Below are positions 1 to 12,730 of a DNA stretch of 64,000 nt, piece by piece; the stretch's first letter is position 1; every line of letters starts with the position of its first letter. Source of the DNA: Umbelopsis ramanniana AG (lineage: Eukaryota > Mucoromycota > Umbelopsidomycetes > Umbelopsidales > Umbelopsidaceae); the NCBI RefSeq assembly GCF_025399195.1, contig NW_026252146.1, forward strand, positions 62,001 to 126,000. The letters are read 5' to 3'. Under the pieces are notes generated by a model. It was not told where the DNA came from, made no database searches, and saw only the letters and a list, made by a program, of their open reading frames with translations. A program made the position numbers and the translations under genes.

Positions 1-1121
1 TGCAACTTCTGGAATTGACTATCAGATTTTTGGTTTAAAACACCGAGAAAACGATCCGTGCGTACCAGGTTTTGAAAAGTATCTAATTATCATCGTATGC
101 AGCACTGGAATGATTGTAGTGCGTGTAGTTTTTGATACTTGTACTCAATTACCATCAGCGTCTTTTCGTATTCTGAGGTGCTGGAGTGACGGTGTAAAAT
201 AAGTGGGGGAAGTGTTTGCTTATGTAAAGAAGAGCGTCTACATTATGTAACCATTCCGACACTTGGGTTATATAACCTATTGCCAATATCTTTTATTGTT
301 TTTGTGCATTTTGACTCATCACCTCTTTATAGAGCATCGAAGCATTTTCGAATTACTTTGGGGGTTGCAATTCCAGTGGAACAGTGGCGTGCCTGTGTGC
401 TGCCTAGGGAATTTCCCTATCGATCACCAAAAAGGCAATTCCGCCTGAATGGGCGGGTTAGAGGCGGGGCAAAGTGAGGCCAAGGCAAACCGCGGTGACG
501 AGAAGTAGGCCGAAGGGAGTTTTAAAAGCCCATTTACCACAAGTATATGCTTGAAGCAATAGACTTGTATCAGCTTAGCATCGTCTAAAGCATGGGTTGC
601 GTTTGATGTGTACAGTTGTAAGAGCGTATAACAGTGGAATTGGCAATGGTAGGATTGAGTAAATGTTTGGTTCTGTCATCGACCCCCAGAAAGCAAGAGG
701 ATTTCCCAGAAAAAAAAAGGTGTTTAAAGATTGACCGGCGACTTACAAAAAGTTACCAGATCCCATCCCCGCAGAACCGACCTCCCCCCATGAAGCCTTC
801 GCCGTTTTTGGAATAACCGTTACAGAATGCGGTTTCCCTGTGTGATCCAGGATATTCCGCTGCTTTCGACTTTATCCCTTCCCAGTACTTTTTCCCCGCA
901 CTGTCCCGCGGTAGGCTTATATAATGGGCCACTTTATCAGTTTCCAAAAAATAAATAAATTACCTCTTGCCATCATTTTACTCTTCCTTTTCTCTTCTTA
1001 ACATACCTCCCACCCTTTTCTGCCTTTTCCCCAGAAAAGTCCATATTTGACACGCCTTCGCTCTAACACATACCTTGGGTATCTGTAAATTATTCGCAAA
1101 CGCTTCCCTTTCCTCTGGGAC
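1..1121. other. Upstream region without a gene
   Basis: I see no credible coding sequence: the open frames are short and lack family features. The last 150 bases or so (about 960-1110) are pyrimidine-rich on the plus strand, which fits a promoter or 5' leader of the gene starting at 1122. Confidence 0.6.
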
Positions 1122-2457
1122 ATGCCTGATAGCCCTACTGAGTACGACCACTTGAATCAAAAGTCAACTTTAACTCCACAAACATCTCCAGGTGTCATAT
1201 CGACCAATCCAAATAGCTACTTTGATCAATTTTATATCTCTTCGAACGAAGGACCTTTTATTCACACACCAAGTCAAGAACTGATGCCAGTACACACAGC
1301 AGGATATCAGAGTGCAGCTATTCCACAAAGCGCATACTCCTTCTCAATGCCCACGAATGCTACTGCAACAGTAGCCGGCTTTGATTTACAGGACGTTATA
1401 CATCAGTTCAGAACACAGCCCGAGCTATTACAGTTGATTCTTAACAGTAAAGTCGAGGAAGACAGACGAAGAGCGGAAGAAGCTAAGCTACGAGGCAAGG
1501 AAATTGATTTCTACCTTCAACGCAAGCAGCAAGAATCCACCGTTTTTGAAAAACAGTCGCCAAAGACCGGTGAAGTACTTGCGCCAATACACATCAATCG
1601 CCGCGATGTCCCAGACGAACCATCGCAAACAACCAGCTATCATAGCGATTCTTACTCGAAAAGTCACCGAACGCTTGCCATGAGTACTTCACGATCTCAA
1701 GGATTCATATCTGGTGTTCTGGCTCAGCCATCTAGCCCACGACGACACAGTGCCTTTGAAGCGCTTCAATCAACAAGTCCAGACAGGCGCATGGGAACCA
1801 TGAATGCGTCGGAGGAAGATCATTACGTTCGACACAGGTCATCCCATGAGAACAGGTGCGTACTACTGTTACTTTGTGATACACTTGGCACGTTTTTGCC
1901 CAAGGGTACCATCCGCGTGGTGGTTTACCCATTGTACACCATGTTCCCCCGCCAAGTCGGGATTGCACAAACAATGCCACAAACACCCAACTAACTTTTT
2001 TTATTTATTTTGGTTTTTCTTAGTCCACGACAATCCTCCAACAGCCCACGCTCACCAGACTTGGATTTTATTATGGATGATGATACCAACATGTCGAATG
2101 GACATGGTCATATGGAAAAGAAGCGACGAAAGAGACGGGAAATGCAGGCAGTAACCACTATCGTCGAAACTCGAGATCCATATAATGATGAGTACATGTG
2201 GAAGAATAACGGGAATACACTTCACAAAAAAACTGGACAAAAAAGCACGTATTACAAGTGTTCTAATAGTAACAAGGTAAAGTTTCTAGGTCTTCCGGCG
2301 AACACAGACGAAATGACAGAGTAACTAATTTTAATTTTTTCAGGGCTGTCCAGTGAACAAAACCGTCACTTTACGAGAAAACGATACTTACCTCATCAAA
2401 TACCGTGGTGAACATCTACCAGAATGCAATCGAGTGAAGCGGATTGTCGACATATAA
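1122..2457 (+). CDS. WRKY-GCM1-type zinc-finger protein, probable transcription factor
   Basis: Exons 1122-1855, 2024-2276 and 2344-2457 join in frame (366 residues). The first 300 residues are Ser/Gln/Pro-rich and low in complexity, with a charged stretch near residues 105-130. A basic patch (KKRRKRR, coded near 2116-2136), a plausible nuclear signal, comes just before the C-terminal domain. That domain (about residues 298-360) looks like a WRKY-type zinc finger: W304, G308, the YYKC segment ending at C324, GCPVNKTV with C331, and YRGEH with H353. The WRKYGQK core is replaced by WKNNGNT. The fourth ligand appears to be C357, giving C-x6-C-x21-H-x3-C instead of the usual H-x-H or H-x-C. The family suggests DNA binding in the nucleus; target genes are unknown. 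The domain is split by the intron at 2277-2343. A FLYWCH or transposase-derived zinc finger is the main alternative. Confidence 0.7.
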
Positions 2458-5008
2458 GAAACCTTGTATTCCCTGTACCCCATATTTTTTTACTTTCTCA
2501 ACCACGCGACGATGGCTTTTGCCACGTGTAGTTGTTACTTTGCAAGATTCCGTGAATTACTGCAGATATCCTACTTTTTTTACTTCTGTATACCCACTTT
2601 TCTATATTTGTACAATACAATTGAGGTCTTTTTCTCCATATCTTGCTCAAAAGGAAACGGCCACATGGCCAACGTGTCCGCATGGAAAAGCCAAAGTCGG
2701 CGTGTAACGTCAAGTGGCCTGGGTCATTGCACAAGTTTGCAAACCGCATCATTGCAGATCCCCCATAATTTCAGCAAATCTCTTGTCGTAATGGACTGGG
2801 GAAATGAGTCTCAGAGTTTTCGTGATGGAATGAGATGATGGTATGGAAAAACACGGGGAGGAAAATGATTTTCTTGAGCGGATCCACTTCTTTGGATTTT
2901 CCCAGTGTGAAACAGTGATGCATCCATGATTTCTAAATGAAGATAGGAAACCTGTGGTTAGTTGAATGAGATGAAAGAGTTTGAAACTTTGCCGCGTGGC
3001 AAGAAACGTGGTTTTCGTGCTGCCTTACATCTCGGAAAGATGTTGGCCACGCGAGCTTTTGTGGCCCAAAAGTTTCCTAAACCGCACCCAACCCACGCGG
3101 TCCTGTGGAGGACAGCGTCAGGTGAGGTGGGGGAGGAAGGAAGGAAAGCATTGGCCATTCCGCGGAAATACATGCTTTTTGCGTAGATATCCGGGTTATG
3201 CTGGAAAGGTATGGGTCCATTTTTGTGTCCACTCAGTCATGAAACCCCCACTCAAAGTTAACTCCACGTGGGTTTAACAATTGTGACAACTTGTATTGGC
3301 GTTCTCGCGGAAACGGTTGGAGATCTTTCTTATCTGCGCGCCTTTGTTCACACTGTAGTCTCAGTACCAAGAGTCGTAATCGTCTTGTATTTTAAAGAAA
3401 AAGACAAGAGAAAAGAAATAGGCTTAGTGTTAACCACAAAATTTTGTCTGATGCGGTGCACGAGAAGTTGATGAAAATGAAAACTTTTGAAACATGGTAA
3501 GCTGCTGTAGGAAAACCTCAGCTCAGGCCACACCTACGACAAAAATGAAATGCTTATTTATTTGCTTGTTTAGTTATATCAGGAGATTGTTTGGAAGGTC
3601 TCCTTGCAAAAAGAGATAATAACAAAACTTTTATATGGTTCATGAGATCATGATATATACTGTGTCCCTGGAAGACGTGAAGGCTCTTTGTGAGTTACTA
3701 TTTGCTTTATATTGGGTTGTGGATGGAATACTGTATGTGATTCACTGCTACTGCTATGAGTTTTGATTTCATGATAATAATCAACTATTGTTTTGGGCTA
3801 GGGGAAAGGGATAGGGTTAGTGCTGGCAGAAACGTGAGTGGTCACGGGATCGACCTAGCCGATCCAGTTAAAGAGAACCGCCGTAAACTATTCGTCCACT
3901 TCCGTGATCTCTAACATAGAAATCTGATAATAACGTATGCTTATTTAGTTATACAAAGAGATAAATCAACAACAGTTAATAAGTAGTGTGAAATTTACTG
4001 ACGGGAGAAGGGATGCTTGGAAGTTTACGGCCCCTCTTAAAAAATAAATGTTTAGTCAGGAATAAATACCGCAGCGTTCTGAGCTTCTGTTTCGAAAAGA
4101 TTCCAATTGGCGAAAACGAAAAGCGTAAAGTTGGGTTAGAATTACAGGTAGAGTATTTTGTCTCCAAGTTTTTAGTAATTTTGACGAAGACGGGTTGCCC
4201 GATTGTAATTTAAGTATCATTGAAAGGAAAACTTATATGACTGGTAGACGAGGTTTCTTCATCCACTGTACTTACAAGCAGTGTAGATTCAGACCCAATA
4301 TAACGCATAACAAGCTACCTTTTTTTTTTTTATCTCTCCACTATGAACACTAACAAGTATCACCAAGTAGGCAAGTCAAGTAGAAGTCGCCCTTCAAATT
4401 TTTAAGATAAACATTGCCATTCTGAAAGCTCGCAGCGATCCAATCGACAAATTCTGAGTGATGACGTAAACAACTTGGCACTCACCCTCCTAGCCCAATT
4501 TCCTGAAGTTGGAAAAGCCGAGAAATCTGTAAAAAAAGCTTTTTTAACGGTGAATCCTTCACATCATCGACTGAAAGTTTGGTAGGTTGCCTCAACTTTT
4601 GTTACTTTAGTGGATTACCAAAAATATATTTGGCTTATATTTCCTTCTGTTGTCATAACTATTAGGTCTTACCTTCTTTCATAGTCGAACACAAAAGTTA
4701 CTCTCGCAGCGCAATTCTTGTGGGAATCACTCACATTTACAAACCCTTTCGACCCACTTTTTATACATTTACAACCTTTATTGTATAGTCAATAGTAAGA
4801 GACTAACAAGATATCTATTGGTATGTCGAGCAAAAGCTTTTAGCTTGGTCATCCTTGCCGATGGCTCGATTAATTCGGAACGCCCATTTCATTACTAACC
4901 CAGATTCTCTAGGTCGTTCTTATATACTATATCAGCATTAGTTATACTTCAAGCTAGGATAAGAATTTGAAGTATCATTTTCAGAAACTATCAGTCAACA
5001 AGTTGTCC
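2458..5008. other. Long intergenic region, no gene seen
   Basis: About 2.5 kb between two plus-strand genes. Open frames are short, overlap on both strands and show no domain I recognise. AT-rich runs are common, including a T tract near 4320. It may hold the 3' UTR of the upstream gene, the promoter of the ankyrin gene and old unrecognisable sequence. I see no inverted or direct terminal repeats. Confidence 0.5.
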
Positions 5009-8000
5009 ATGGTACCAGTTTTGCAGAAAGGTGATCTTCCCATCGACAATACGACTTCTTACCCACCACAAATATATCCACAACAAATCGAAGATATAAA
5101 TAACTCAAAGTACCTTCATGAACATCGACCCAAGGAATTAATTCCCAAAGTGTTTCATAAACGACTTGAATCTGGACATGACATAGCTCTCAACAACATG
5201 GGAATGCAAAGTAGAGATAAATCGACACACGCCTTTCATCAGAAAGAGAAGATATCAGGTCAGATTTCCGAACATGGACCCTCTAGGAATCGTTTACGAC
5301 ATGAAAAGATTTTCGCCAGACAATCAAGGCTGCCAGATGACACTGATGATGATGAAGAAGAAGACTATGCTCATCGTAGTTCAACAACTTCGAATGACGG
5401 TCATAGCCAAGATGGTGGCAGCGATAGCGGACCAATCGATTTTTCCTTGTTTACTCGTAACAGTCAAGATAAAGACGATGGGAAAAAGCATAAAAACAAA
5501 AATCAGAATGCTCCTCGCCGCCAGCCAAAGTTCAAGCACCTCTATGCATCCAGTGACGATTCTGATGCATCTGAGAATTCTGACGCTGTCATGTCGGCTG
5601 CGCAAAAATCATCAAATGACAAATCTATAGAGCTTAACGGTCAAAGAAATGCTGAAATAGGATCAGACAGTAATACTACTTCAACTCGACCATCCAATAG
5701 TCAGAAGCGACGGCCTGGTCGACCACGTAAAGAAGACCCTAGTGTCATTAGATCTAAATTAGGTGATAACTCTGATACAGATGATTCGATCTCTAGCCGG
5801 CGTCGTGAACGACAAACAACCTCTGATTCGACTGCCTCAAAGAACAAGAGCGGTGCGACGGACCCTAATCGCACTGATAAAGCTGGACGAACTCGACTAT
5901 TTTCCTGCACGGGAACCGGCAATCTAGAACGAGTGAAAGAACTGATCCAAAAGGGAGCGTATGTCAACTGGCGTGATAATGCTGGGTGGACACCATTGCA
6001 CGAAGCAGCACTGAAAGGCCAAGCTGAAGTAGCTCAATACCTCCTTTCATGTGGTGCCGAGGTGAATGCTCAAGGATTCGGTAACGACACTCCACTGCAT
6101 GATGCCTGTTCCAACGGGTGCAGTGAATGCGTTCAAATTCTGGTCGACCATGGTGCTAATATCAACATTCAAAACTCTGATGGTCAACGGCCCATTGATG
6201 TATGCGAAGATGAAGATTGTCTTGATATTCTTAACAAGAAGCAGAAGCAAATAGACCGATTGGCTACTCGCGACAAAGCAGGACGTACTAGTCTTCACCG
6301 AGCTTGCATAGCTGGCCATTTTGACGAGGCGCTTACTCTGATGAAGAGCGGCTCTGATGTCAATGCAAAAGATAATGCTTCTTGGACACCATTGCACGAA
6401 GCATCTCTGAACGGATACTTGGACATTGTGAAAGCACTTTGCGAGCATGGAGCTGATATCAACCCCATGGGATACGATGGATCAACGCCTTTACACGAAG
6501 CCAGCGAAAACGGTCATAGCAAAATTGTTCGATACCTTTTGGAAATGAATGCCGATAAGAACATACAAAATAAGAAGGGCCAAACTGCAGTTCAAGTTTG
6601 CGATGATAAATCTATAGAAGATCTCTTTTCCACTGATATCAAGTCACACCATACTGCACCTATGGAAGAAACTATTAAACGCTCAGCATCTCATACATCT
6701 CTTGTCGAACCAGATAAGAAGGCATTGACAGCCAAGAAGACTCTGTCTCGCGAAGAAAAGAAGATTCAGGCCTTGATGCAAACCTTCCAAAAGATGGAAA
6801 AGAGACAGGCAAAGAAGACTAAGAGACGACAACATCGACCGCACGATGAGGACGACGAGGACGAGGAAGAAGAGGAAGAAGAAGAGTCGACTAGTGCGCC
6901 GCCAAAAGAATCCGAACAGTTGCAACGAACTAAACGTTTAGTACGTGGCCGCCCAAGGTCAAATTCACTTTCACAAAGTAGAGAAGCGTCTGAAGAAGCG
7001 GCACAGCCCAGAAAACCAGTTATGAAATTGGATCCTAAGCGTAAGGACACAGCAGGAAGAACTCATTTACACAAATGGGCCGTTCGAGGCGATGCCAGCA
7101 CTGTTCGCGAATTATTAGAGGCTGGTGCTAATTCAAACGAAAGAGACCATGCTGGATGGACGCCACTGCATGAAGCTGCGTTAAGAGGACGCCTGGAAGT
7201 TCTCAAGCTACTCTTGCAACATGGTGCTGATCCCAATGCATTGGGTGCCGACCAAGATACCCCGCTTCATGATGCTGTGGAAAACGGACATGGTGATGTT
7301 GTTCGTGTACTACTGGAACATGGAGCAAATGTCTATGCTCGAAATGCTGCCGACCTAGACTCTTTACAGATTGCAAGAGATAACGCAGATGATGACATGA
7401 TTGCTATCCTGAAGTCTGCTCAAAAGCTCAATCCCGTCGCTCCGCCTGTTCGTCAACCCAAGCCGGAACCTGTATCGGAGCAAGATGATACCACTCTCAA
7501 AGTATCGAAATCGGTTGTTTCTGGTACGTTGCCGTCGTTCTATTCAGTCACTGTCAGCTTGTTGCACTACTAATTCACTTTCTATTAGACCTTGCTGTAT
7601 CGGTCAAGAAAATGTCTGATCACTCTGACAATATGTTGGAGATGGACCAAGGCACCAACGGAAAAACGGTCAAGAAGCGTCGACTTGTGTCTGCTGCAGA
7701 GTATCATTCCAGATCAGGATCTCAGGAGCGCAAAAAATCCGAAGACAAAATGAACGATTTGCCTCACGCACCGAAGCCAAAGGCAGAGCGAAAGCTACCT
7801 CAAGCTTTAGCAGGTGGATTTGATATCTTTAATATTTCTCCAATTCCGCAGCGCAAACCTTTGCCACCGACTATCAAGACCTCACCTGTGCCAAAGAAAC
7901 AGTCAGCTGAAAGCCCCAGTGAGGCAATGGATTTGAAAAAGGTCAAGAAGGAAATAGAAGAAGTTACCATACCTATGCCCAAGAAGAAGTTTTGGCCATC

Positions 8001-8694
8001 ACTATCTCATGCTATACAATATCTGCCGTTGTACACTGTTCAACTTCAAGAGATTGGATCGCCCAATGAAGAGCGAGCTTTGTATGTGGTTGATCTCCAA
8101 GTACGGCTACTTTTAGGCAGCAACAATTTATTTCAACAATACCCTCAGCTTGAAAGACGTTTGGTCACGGCACGAGAAAAGGAGCGTCTATGGTCGCCTT
8201 TAGCATTCATGGTATCTGAGAAATGCGCTCAAGCCGTCAAGGCTGGTCATACTGGCAAAGACAAGGAAGATTTCAACATCAAGGTGGAGAAAGGCAGTGC
8301 GATTGATATTGCACGAACTAAAGAGCAAGAAAAACAACGGTTCTTACAAACGGAGCTATACTTTATTAGACTCGAGCAAACGATCTCCATCATCAAAAGT
8401 GATTACTCTCATCTTAGCAATAATTTGATCACAATTACTTTGGATATCGGGTATTCACCTAACCGTGAACTATCTCATGACAAGCTTACATATCCATCTA
8501 CTATACCAAATGAAGCAGACGAACCTACTTCAAAATCTGTCAAATCGAACTCTACCCTTCCAACGTCTACCAACATACCACAACATGCTTCTACTCCATT
8601 GCCCATCAAGCGACCAGCCTATGGCCTTCCTGCCAAGTTTGCTATGAAGATGCAAAAGTGTGGGCTGGGTCACAAGCGCGATGTGTCAAAGTAG
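5009..8694 (+). CDS. Ankyrin-repeat protein with AT-hooks, Hos4-like
   Basis: Two exons, 5009-7523 and 7589-8694, give 1206 residues. ATG 5009 is the first ATG of the open frame; an upstream coding exon cannot be excluded. Ankyrin repeats fall in three separate blocks at about residues 288-400, 420-535 and 677-800. Each opens with an AGRT-containing start and holds repeats with TPLHEA or TPLHDA. Between them lie acidic and lysine-rich linkers, including an Asp/Glu run near 6850-6890. AT-hook-like cores RRPGRPRK (about residue 234) and RGRPRS (about residue 646) suggest nuclear DNA or chromatin binding. The C-terminal 370 residues contain a conserved-looking globular segment (WPSLSHAIQYLPLYTVQL, about residue 970 onward). 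The layout resembles fungal Hos4, the ankyrin subunit of the Set3 histone deacetylase complex, and animal ANKRD11/12. The Hos4 link is inference; the ankyrin call is firm. Confidence 0.8.
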
Positions 8695-9156
8695 TTCAGA
8701 AGTCTCCTCAAATCTCCTTTTTCCTCCCTCCTTCGTCAAATGTACATTTTGCCTGTGTCCTTTCCTTCTGAACATAACGATAATTCTTTCTATTGTTTTC
8801 TTTATGTATTTTTCTTTTCGTTCTATTTTCCTCCCCTTTTCCTAAATTGTTTATTGACTTTGCACGAAATGTGTTTGGCCAGTCATGTACCATTTTTTTT
8901 CTGTTGTGAACAAGTATTTTCCTGCATTCCAACCCCAACTTGAATACCCAACATCACCTGTTTGATTTTTTTTCTTTTCGCCAATATTTTTCCGTTTTTT
9001 TACATTTAGTTGTCGTTTCGACTCTGCATTTTCCTACAAAAAGCATTAAACTAACGAAGAAGAGAACTTGTTTGCAAAAATCGCATTGGACCCATATTTG
9101 GTCGCGCGCCTTTATTGTACAATAAAGAGATGTCTAATTTATACGCAACGGCATAT
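8695..9156. other. Convergent 3' region
   Basis: Between the stop codons of the ankyrin gene and MCR1. The plus strand is strongly T-rich (about 8700-9010), as expected for 3' UTR and polyadenylation sequence. No gene seen. Confidence 0.6.
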
Positions 9157-10377
9157 CTAGAATTTGAAGACGTTTTCAGAAGTGTAGCCCAACTCCTTAA
9201 GAATACCACCAATCTCGCCTTGGCTCTTATCCTTTGCCTTGGCGCCGGAGATGAGCTCAACCATCTTGTCAGGTCCGCATACAGCGACGAGCGTGTTGGG
9301 CTCGTTAGGTCCAGGCATGTATTGCTGGACAATCTCCTTAGTAACGAAACCCTTACCGCCAGCCCACTTGTCGGAAGGACGGTCAAGCAAGTAGTGGACC
9401 TTGATCTGATCAGGGTGGGCCTTGACATAGTTATCAAGTTCCTCTCTCAACAAGATGTCCTCTTCAGTTTGGTTGGCAAAGACAAGAGTGATCTTGGTCT
9501 TGTCGCGTCCTTCGCTGTGGTTGAGGACCTTGCGAATGATTTGAAGCATGGGGGTGATACCAGTTCCGCCTTAGTTTTTTTTTTGTTTTGTTAACATCCA
9601 ACCCATCGTTTATGCCGTGTACCTCGCTTCAACTTACCAGCAATCAAGCCAACGTTGTTGAACTTGTTCTCCTCCCACATCAACTTGGGAATAGGTCCCT
9701 TAATCTCAAGCTCGTCACCGACCTTAAGGCTGTGGAAGTGCTTGCTCATCTTGCCATCGGGGTATTTCTTAACAATGAAGTCAACATATCCTTGAGCATT
9801 CTCATCTGAGGTAGGAGTGTATGGACGGATGATATATCCGGGAGAGCCGTCCTTCTTAGTAATGGGGTAGCGGGTGATAACGCAAGAAGCAACATGAAGA
9901 CCACTGGTGGAGTCCTCAGGCAAGTCGAAACGGAAAAGGCTGGTATTATGGTTGATGTCTTGGACCTCTTTAAGCTATAACACAGATGTTAATCCTTCTA
10001 AATTTTTCCTCCCATAAGGTTCGTCTGGTGTACTCACCTTGAAAGCCTTGAACTCCTTGGGACTGAAAGCGGCCTTAAGTTCGGTAGCAGCAGGTGCGGC
10101 GGCAGCAGGCTTTACAGAGGTGGTGGAAGAGCTGTTGTAGTAAATACCACCTGCTACACCAAGACCAGCAAGAGCAGCAAAGAGGAGGCCGTTTCCACCA
10201 GACTTAGGCTTGTCGGTTGAATAAGCACGCGCGGTTTGTCTCTGTAAAGTGTGGACATGTAAGTACAGCACCATGTAATGTACATAATCTCGGAGATCTT
10301 CAACGTACCTGAGCATTCAAGCGTGTAGGAGCAGCAGTGGCTCTGATGGCAGACGATACGACAGTTCTGTAAAGCAT
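9157..10377 (-). CDS. MCR1: NADH-cytochrome b5 reductase, mitochondrial (Mcr1)
   Basis: Exons in order of translation: 10309-10377, 10038-10241, 9638-9974 and 9157-9569 (340 residues). The enzyme uses FAD to pass electrons from NADH to cytochrome b5 or, for Mcr1, to partners at the mitochondrial outer membrane and intermembrane space. The N-terminus is rich in Arg, Ser and Ala without acids, like a mitochondrial presequence. It is followed by a hydrophobic Gly/Ala-rich membrane segment (about residues 37-50). The FAD-binding RPYTPTS motif is at about 141-147, the NADH-binding GGTGITPM at about 204-211, and CGPDKM lies near the end. The last intron has an AAG acceptor rather than YAG, but only this junction rebuilds the GGTGITPM motif. 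Yeast Mcr1 is about 300 residues; this one is slightly longer at the N-terminus. Confidence 0.93.
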
Positions 10378-10870
10378 AGTGAGTTAAAGTCTAATATCGT
10401 TGGCTAGTGAAATTGCATCATTTCACTGGAGAACGGACAAACTCGTGCCAAAAAGCCGTCACACTCTGTTAATTTAGCCGTACTGGACAGAAGTCAGCAC
10501 TTTGCATTCTGTGATCAAATAGATTGGGATGCAGTCTTTGTCTTTTCATGTTAGGCTGTCTTTATTGTATTATTCTGAGCCCTATACACTATGTTAAAGA
10601 TTGAAATGGCTTCTCCAAGGCGAGATAGACATGATCAATGATTTGTACCATAAAAATTGATGTCACCTGTGCCCAAAAAAGATTTTTTTTAGGTCCAGCC
10701 AAACGGAGCCACTTGTTGCTTTTTATTTTTCCCTTTGATCAACTTTCAAAAAGGCAAGTGTCTCGCCTGGCGCTCGTTTTGGCAACCCTTCCATCTCACA
10801 TTCTTCCATTTCCGCTTTTCGGAACTTCGAAACATAGTCCCTAGGCACACTTGGATCATTAGACTCTACC
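10378..10870. other. Divergent promoter region
   Basis: About 490 bases between the start codons of MCR1 (minus) and the MADS-box gene (plus). It should hold both promoters. I see no clear TATA box or operator repeat. Confidence 0.5.
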
Positions 10871-12041
10871 ATGAATCCAACCCAAATGCACCACCACCCC
10901 GGCATGGAACTCTCAGAAGGCCAGCCAGGCAAGTCTAACGGAAAACCCAAAATGCATCAGTTTGAAGATGTCGATGACTCGGACGATGATCTGGAAAAAC
11001 CCGTCAAGCGATCGGGTAGACGCAAAATTAAGATCGAGTACATTGAAGATAAGAACAGACGTCATATTACGTTTTCCAAACGCAAGGCTGGTATCATGAA
11101 GAAGGTAGGTTTCAGCCTTTTTTTTTTCTCAAGAAAAATATAGCGACACTGGTCCATATATGTGCCTGAGCCGATCCCCCACAACTATATGGAGCATGTT
11201 TTCCTACGTGTAAAGCGCGTTACGTGGATCGAAAGACAGTGTTCAGATGGGTTCCAAGACGAAACGCTTGATATTGACGCGTATTTGTATCCTATTTTTC
11301 CATCGTCGACAGGCTTATGAGTTGTCCACTTTGACCGGTACCCAAGTTCTACTTTTGGTAGTGTCCGAAACTGGCCTCGTGTACACCTTTACCACCGTCA
11401 AGCTCCAGCCCATCGTCACTAAACCTGAAGGAAAGAACTTGATTCAAGCTTGTCTCAACGCACCTGATGTTGGCACCGAGAAACAAGAGGTATAGAGTGG
11501 TTTAAATTGATCGGAAAGGCTAGATGGACAATACTAATTTGGGCTTCTTTTGTATTAAAAAAAAAAAACTTTAAAGGACTCCGAGCCTGGTTACGCTAGA
11601 GGATCCCCCAACGCAAACGAAAACGATGCTTATGAAGAAAAGCCGGTAAGTGTCGTTGACAGAAAGACGAAACAACCCTTGTTACAAACGGCTCATAGTG
11701 TGTGATCTCTCTCAAACCAGGAACCAACACATCAAGCTCGTCATGCTCCACCCCACCAACAGCAGCCTCCTTCACAGCAAGGACCTCCCGCATCAGGTGG
11801 CCATGGTTACCCTCAAGGATATGCAGCACCACAAATGCCCATGTCCAACAATGGCTATGCACATGCCGGATATCAATACCCACAAAGCTACCCGCAAGGT
11901 GCACCACCGTTTTACGGAAACGCTTCACAGCCAGCACAGCATTATATGCAACAACAGCAACAAGGTGCACCTGGCAATTACTGGTCTGGCGGTGTTGATC
12001 AGCAAGCACAAGACGATGACAAGGATCGCAAGAGAAAATAA
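10871..12041 (+). CDS. SRF-type MADS-box transcription factor, Mcm1-like
   Basis: Exons 10871-11104, 11313-11489, 11577-11645 and 11721-12041 join in frame (266 residues). After an acidic N-terminal stretch (DDSDDDLEK), the MADS domain spans about residues 54-110. It starts with GRRKIKIEYIEDKNRRHITF, continues with the KRKAGIMKKAYELS segment and ends in a hydrophobic strand, LLLVVSETGLVYTFTT. The SAM extension follows (TVKLQPIVTKPEGKNLIQACL), which marks the SRF/Mcm1 type rather than the MEF2 type. In fungi such factors bind CArG-like sites as dimers and recruit partners for cell-type, cell-cycle or metabolic genes. The C-terminal half is a Gln/Pro/Gly/Tyr-rich low-complexity tail, a possible activation region, ending in a basic DKDRKRK. 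The first intron splits the MADS domain after GIMKK. Confidence 0.93.
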
Positions 12042-12730
12042 AAGGGTGGAAGAGCAAGGCCAACAACCATACAGAAGTTTTTCCAGGGTACATACCGCTG
12101 ATCGCTGTGCTGATTTGCAGTTGTTCTCCTCTATTCTAAACACCTCATACTTTGTTTTGTGCCATTTGCTTCCATTTAACCACTCTTCTCAATTTTTTTT
12201 TTTTTTTTAAAAAAGAAAAAATCCTTCCATTGTGCTCTTCTTCATCGCTCTCATGTCACCTCTTTTTGCATCTGATCATTCTTTGTCTATCTCATATCAA
12301 ACTAACCATGGGATGATCACCTACTTTTCTTAGGTCCAATCTTCCCGTAGCTTCTTACTTTTTCTATATTTTCTCTAACTTTTCTTTACCTTATTTGTAC
12401 GAATTGTTCTTTTCTTTCAATGTCCTCTTGTGGAAAAATATCGCATGAAATACTAAAAATTTCGATGGATCTGAGTCTTTTGGATCTTGGATGGACGTTT
12501 TAATAGTAGTATTATCAAGCTAGGGCGGGATATAAGGGGGGTTTCTTTTAAAGCAACTATGGAGTAAAGATCAAATCCGTAAATGGAAAATGAGAAGAAA
12601 TATACAAGGTAGCCGAGATGAGAAAGTGGGGGTCCGGGAGGAAAGCTACATGGTCGAGCAGAAAAAAATATATATATATCATACAGATGTTTTCGTTTGT
12701 GACGCGAGTACATTTTCTAAGGGGGGGGGT
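12042..12730. other. Convergent 3' region
   Basis: Lies between the stops of the MADS gene and the MFSD1-like gene. It contains a T tract near 12190-12210, a short AT dinucleotide run near 12668-12680 and a run of nine G at 12721-12729, just past the stop codon of the minus-strand gene. No gene seen. Confidence 0.6.

Noticed and set aside
11596-12093. A 165-codon minus-strand frame over the MADS-box gene
   Set aside because: It mirrors the Gln/Pro-rich exon on the plus strand; His/Val-rich shadow without features.
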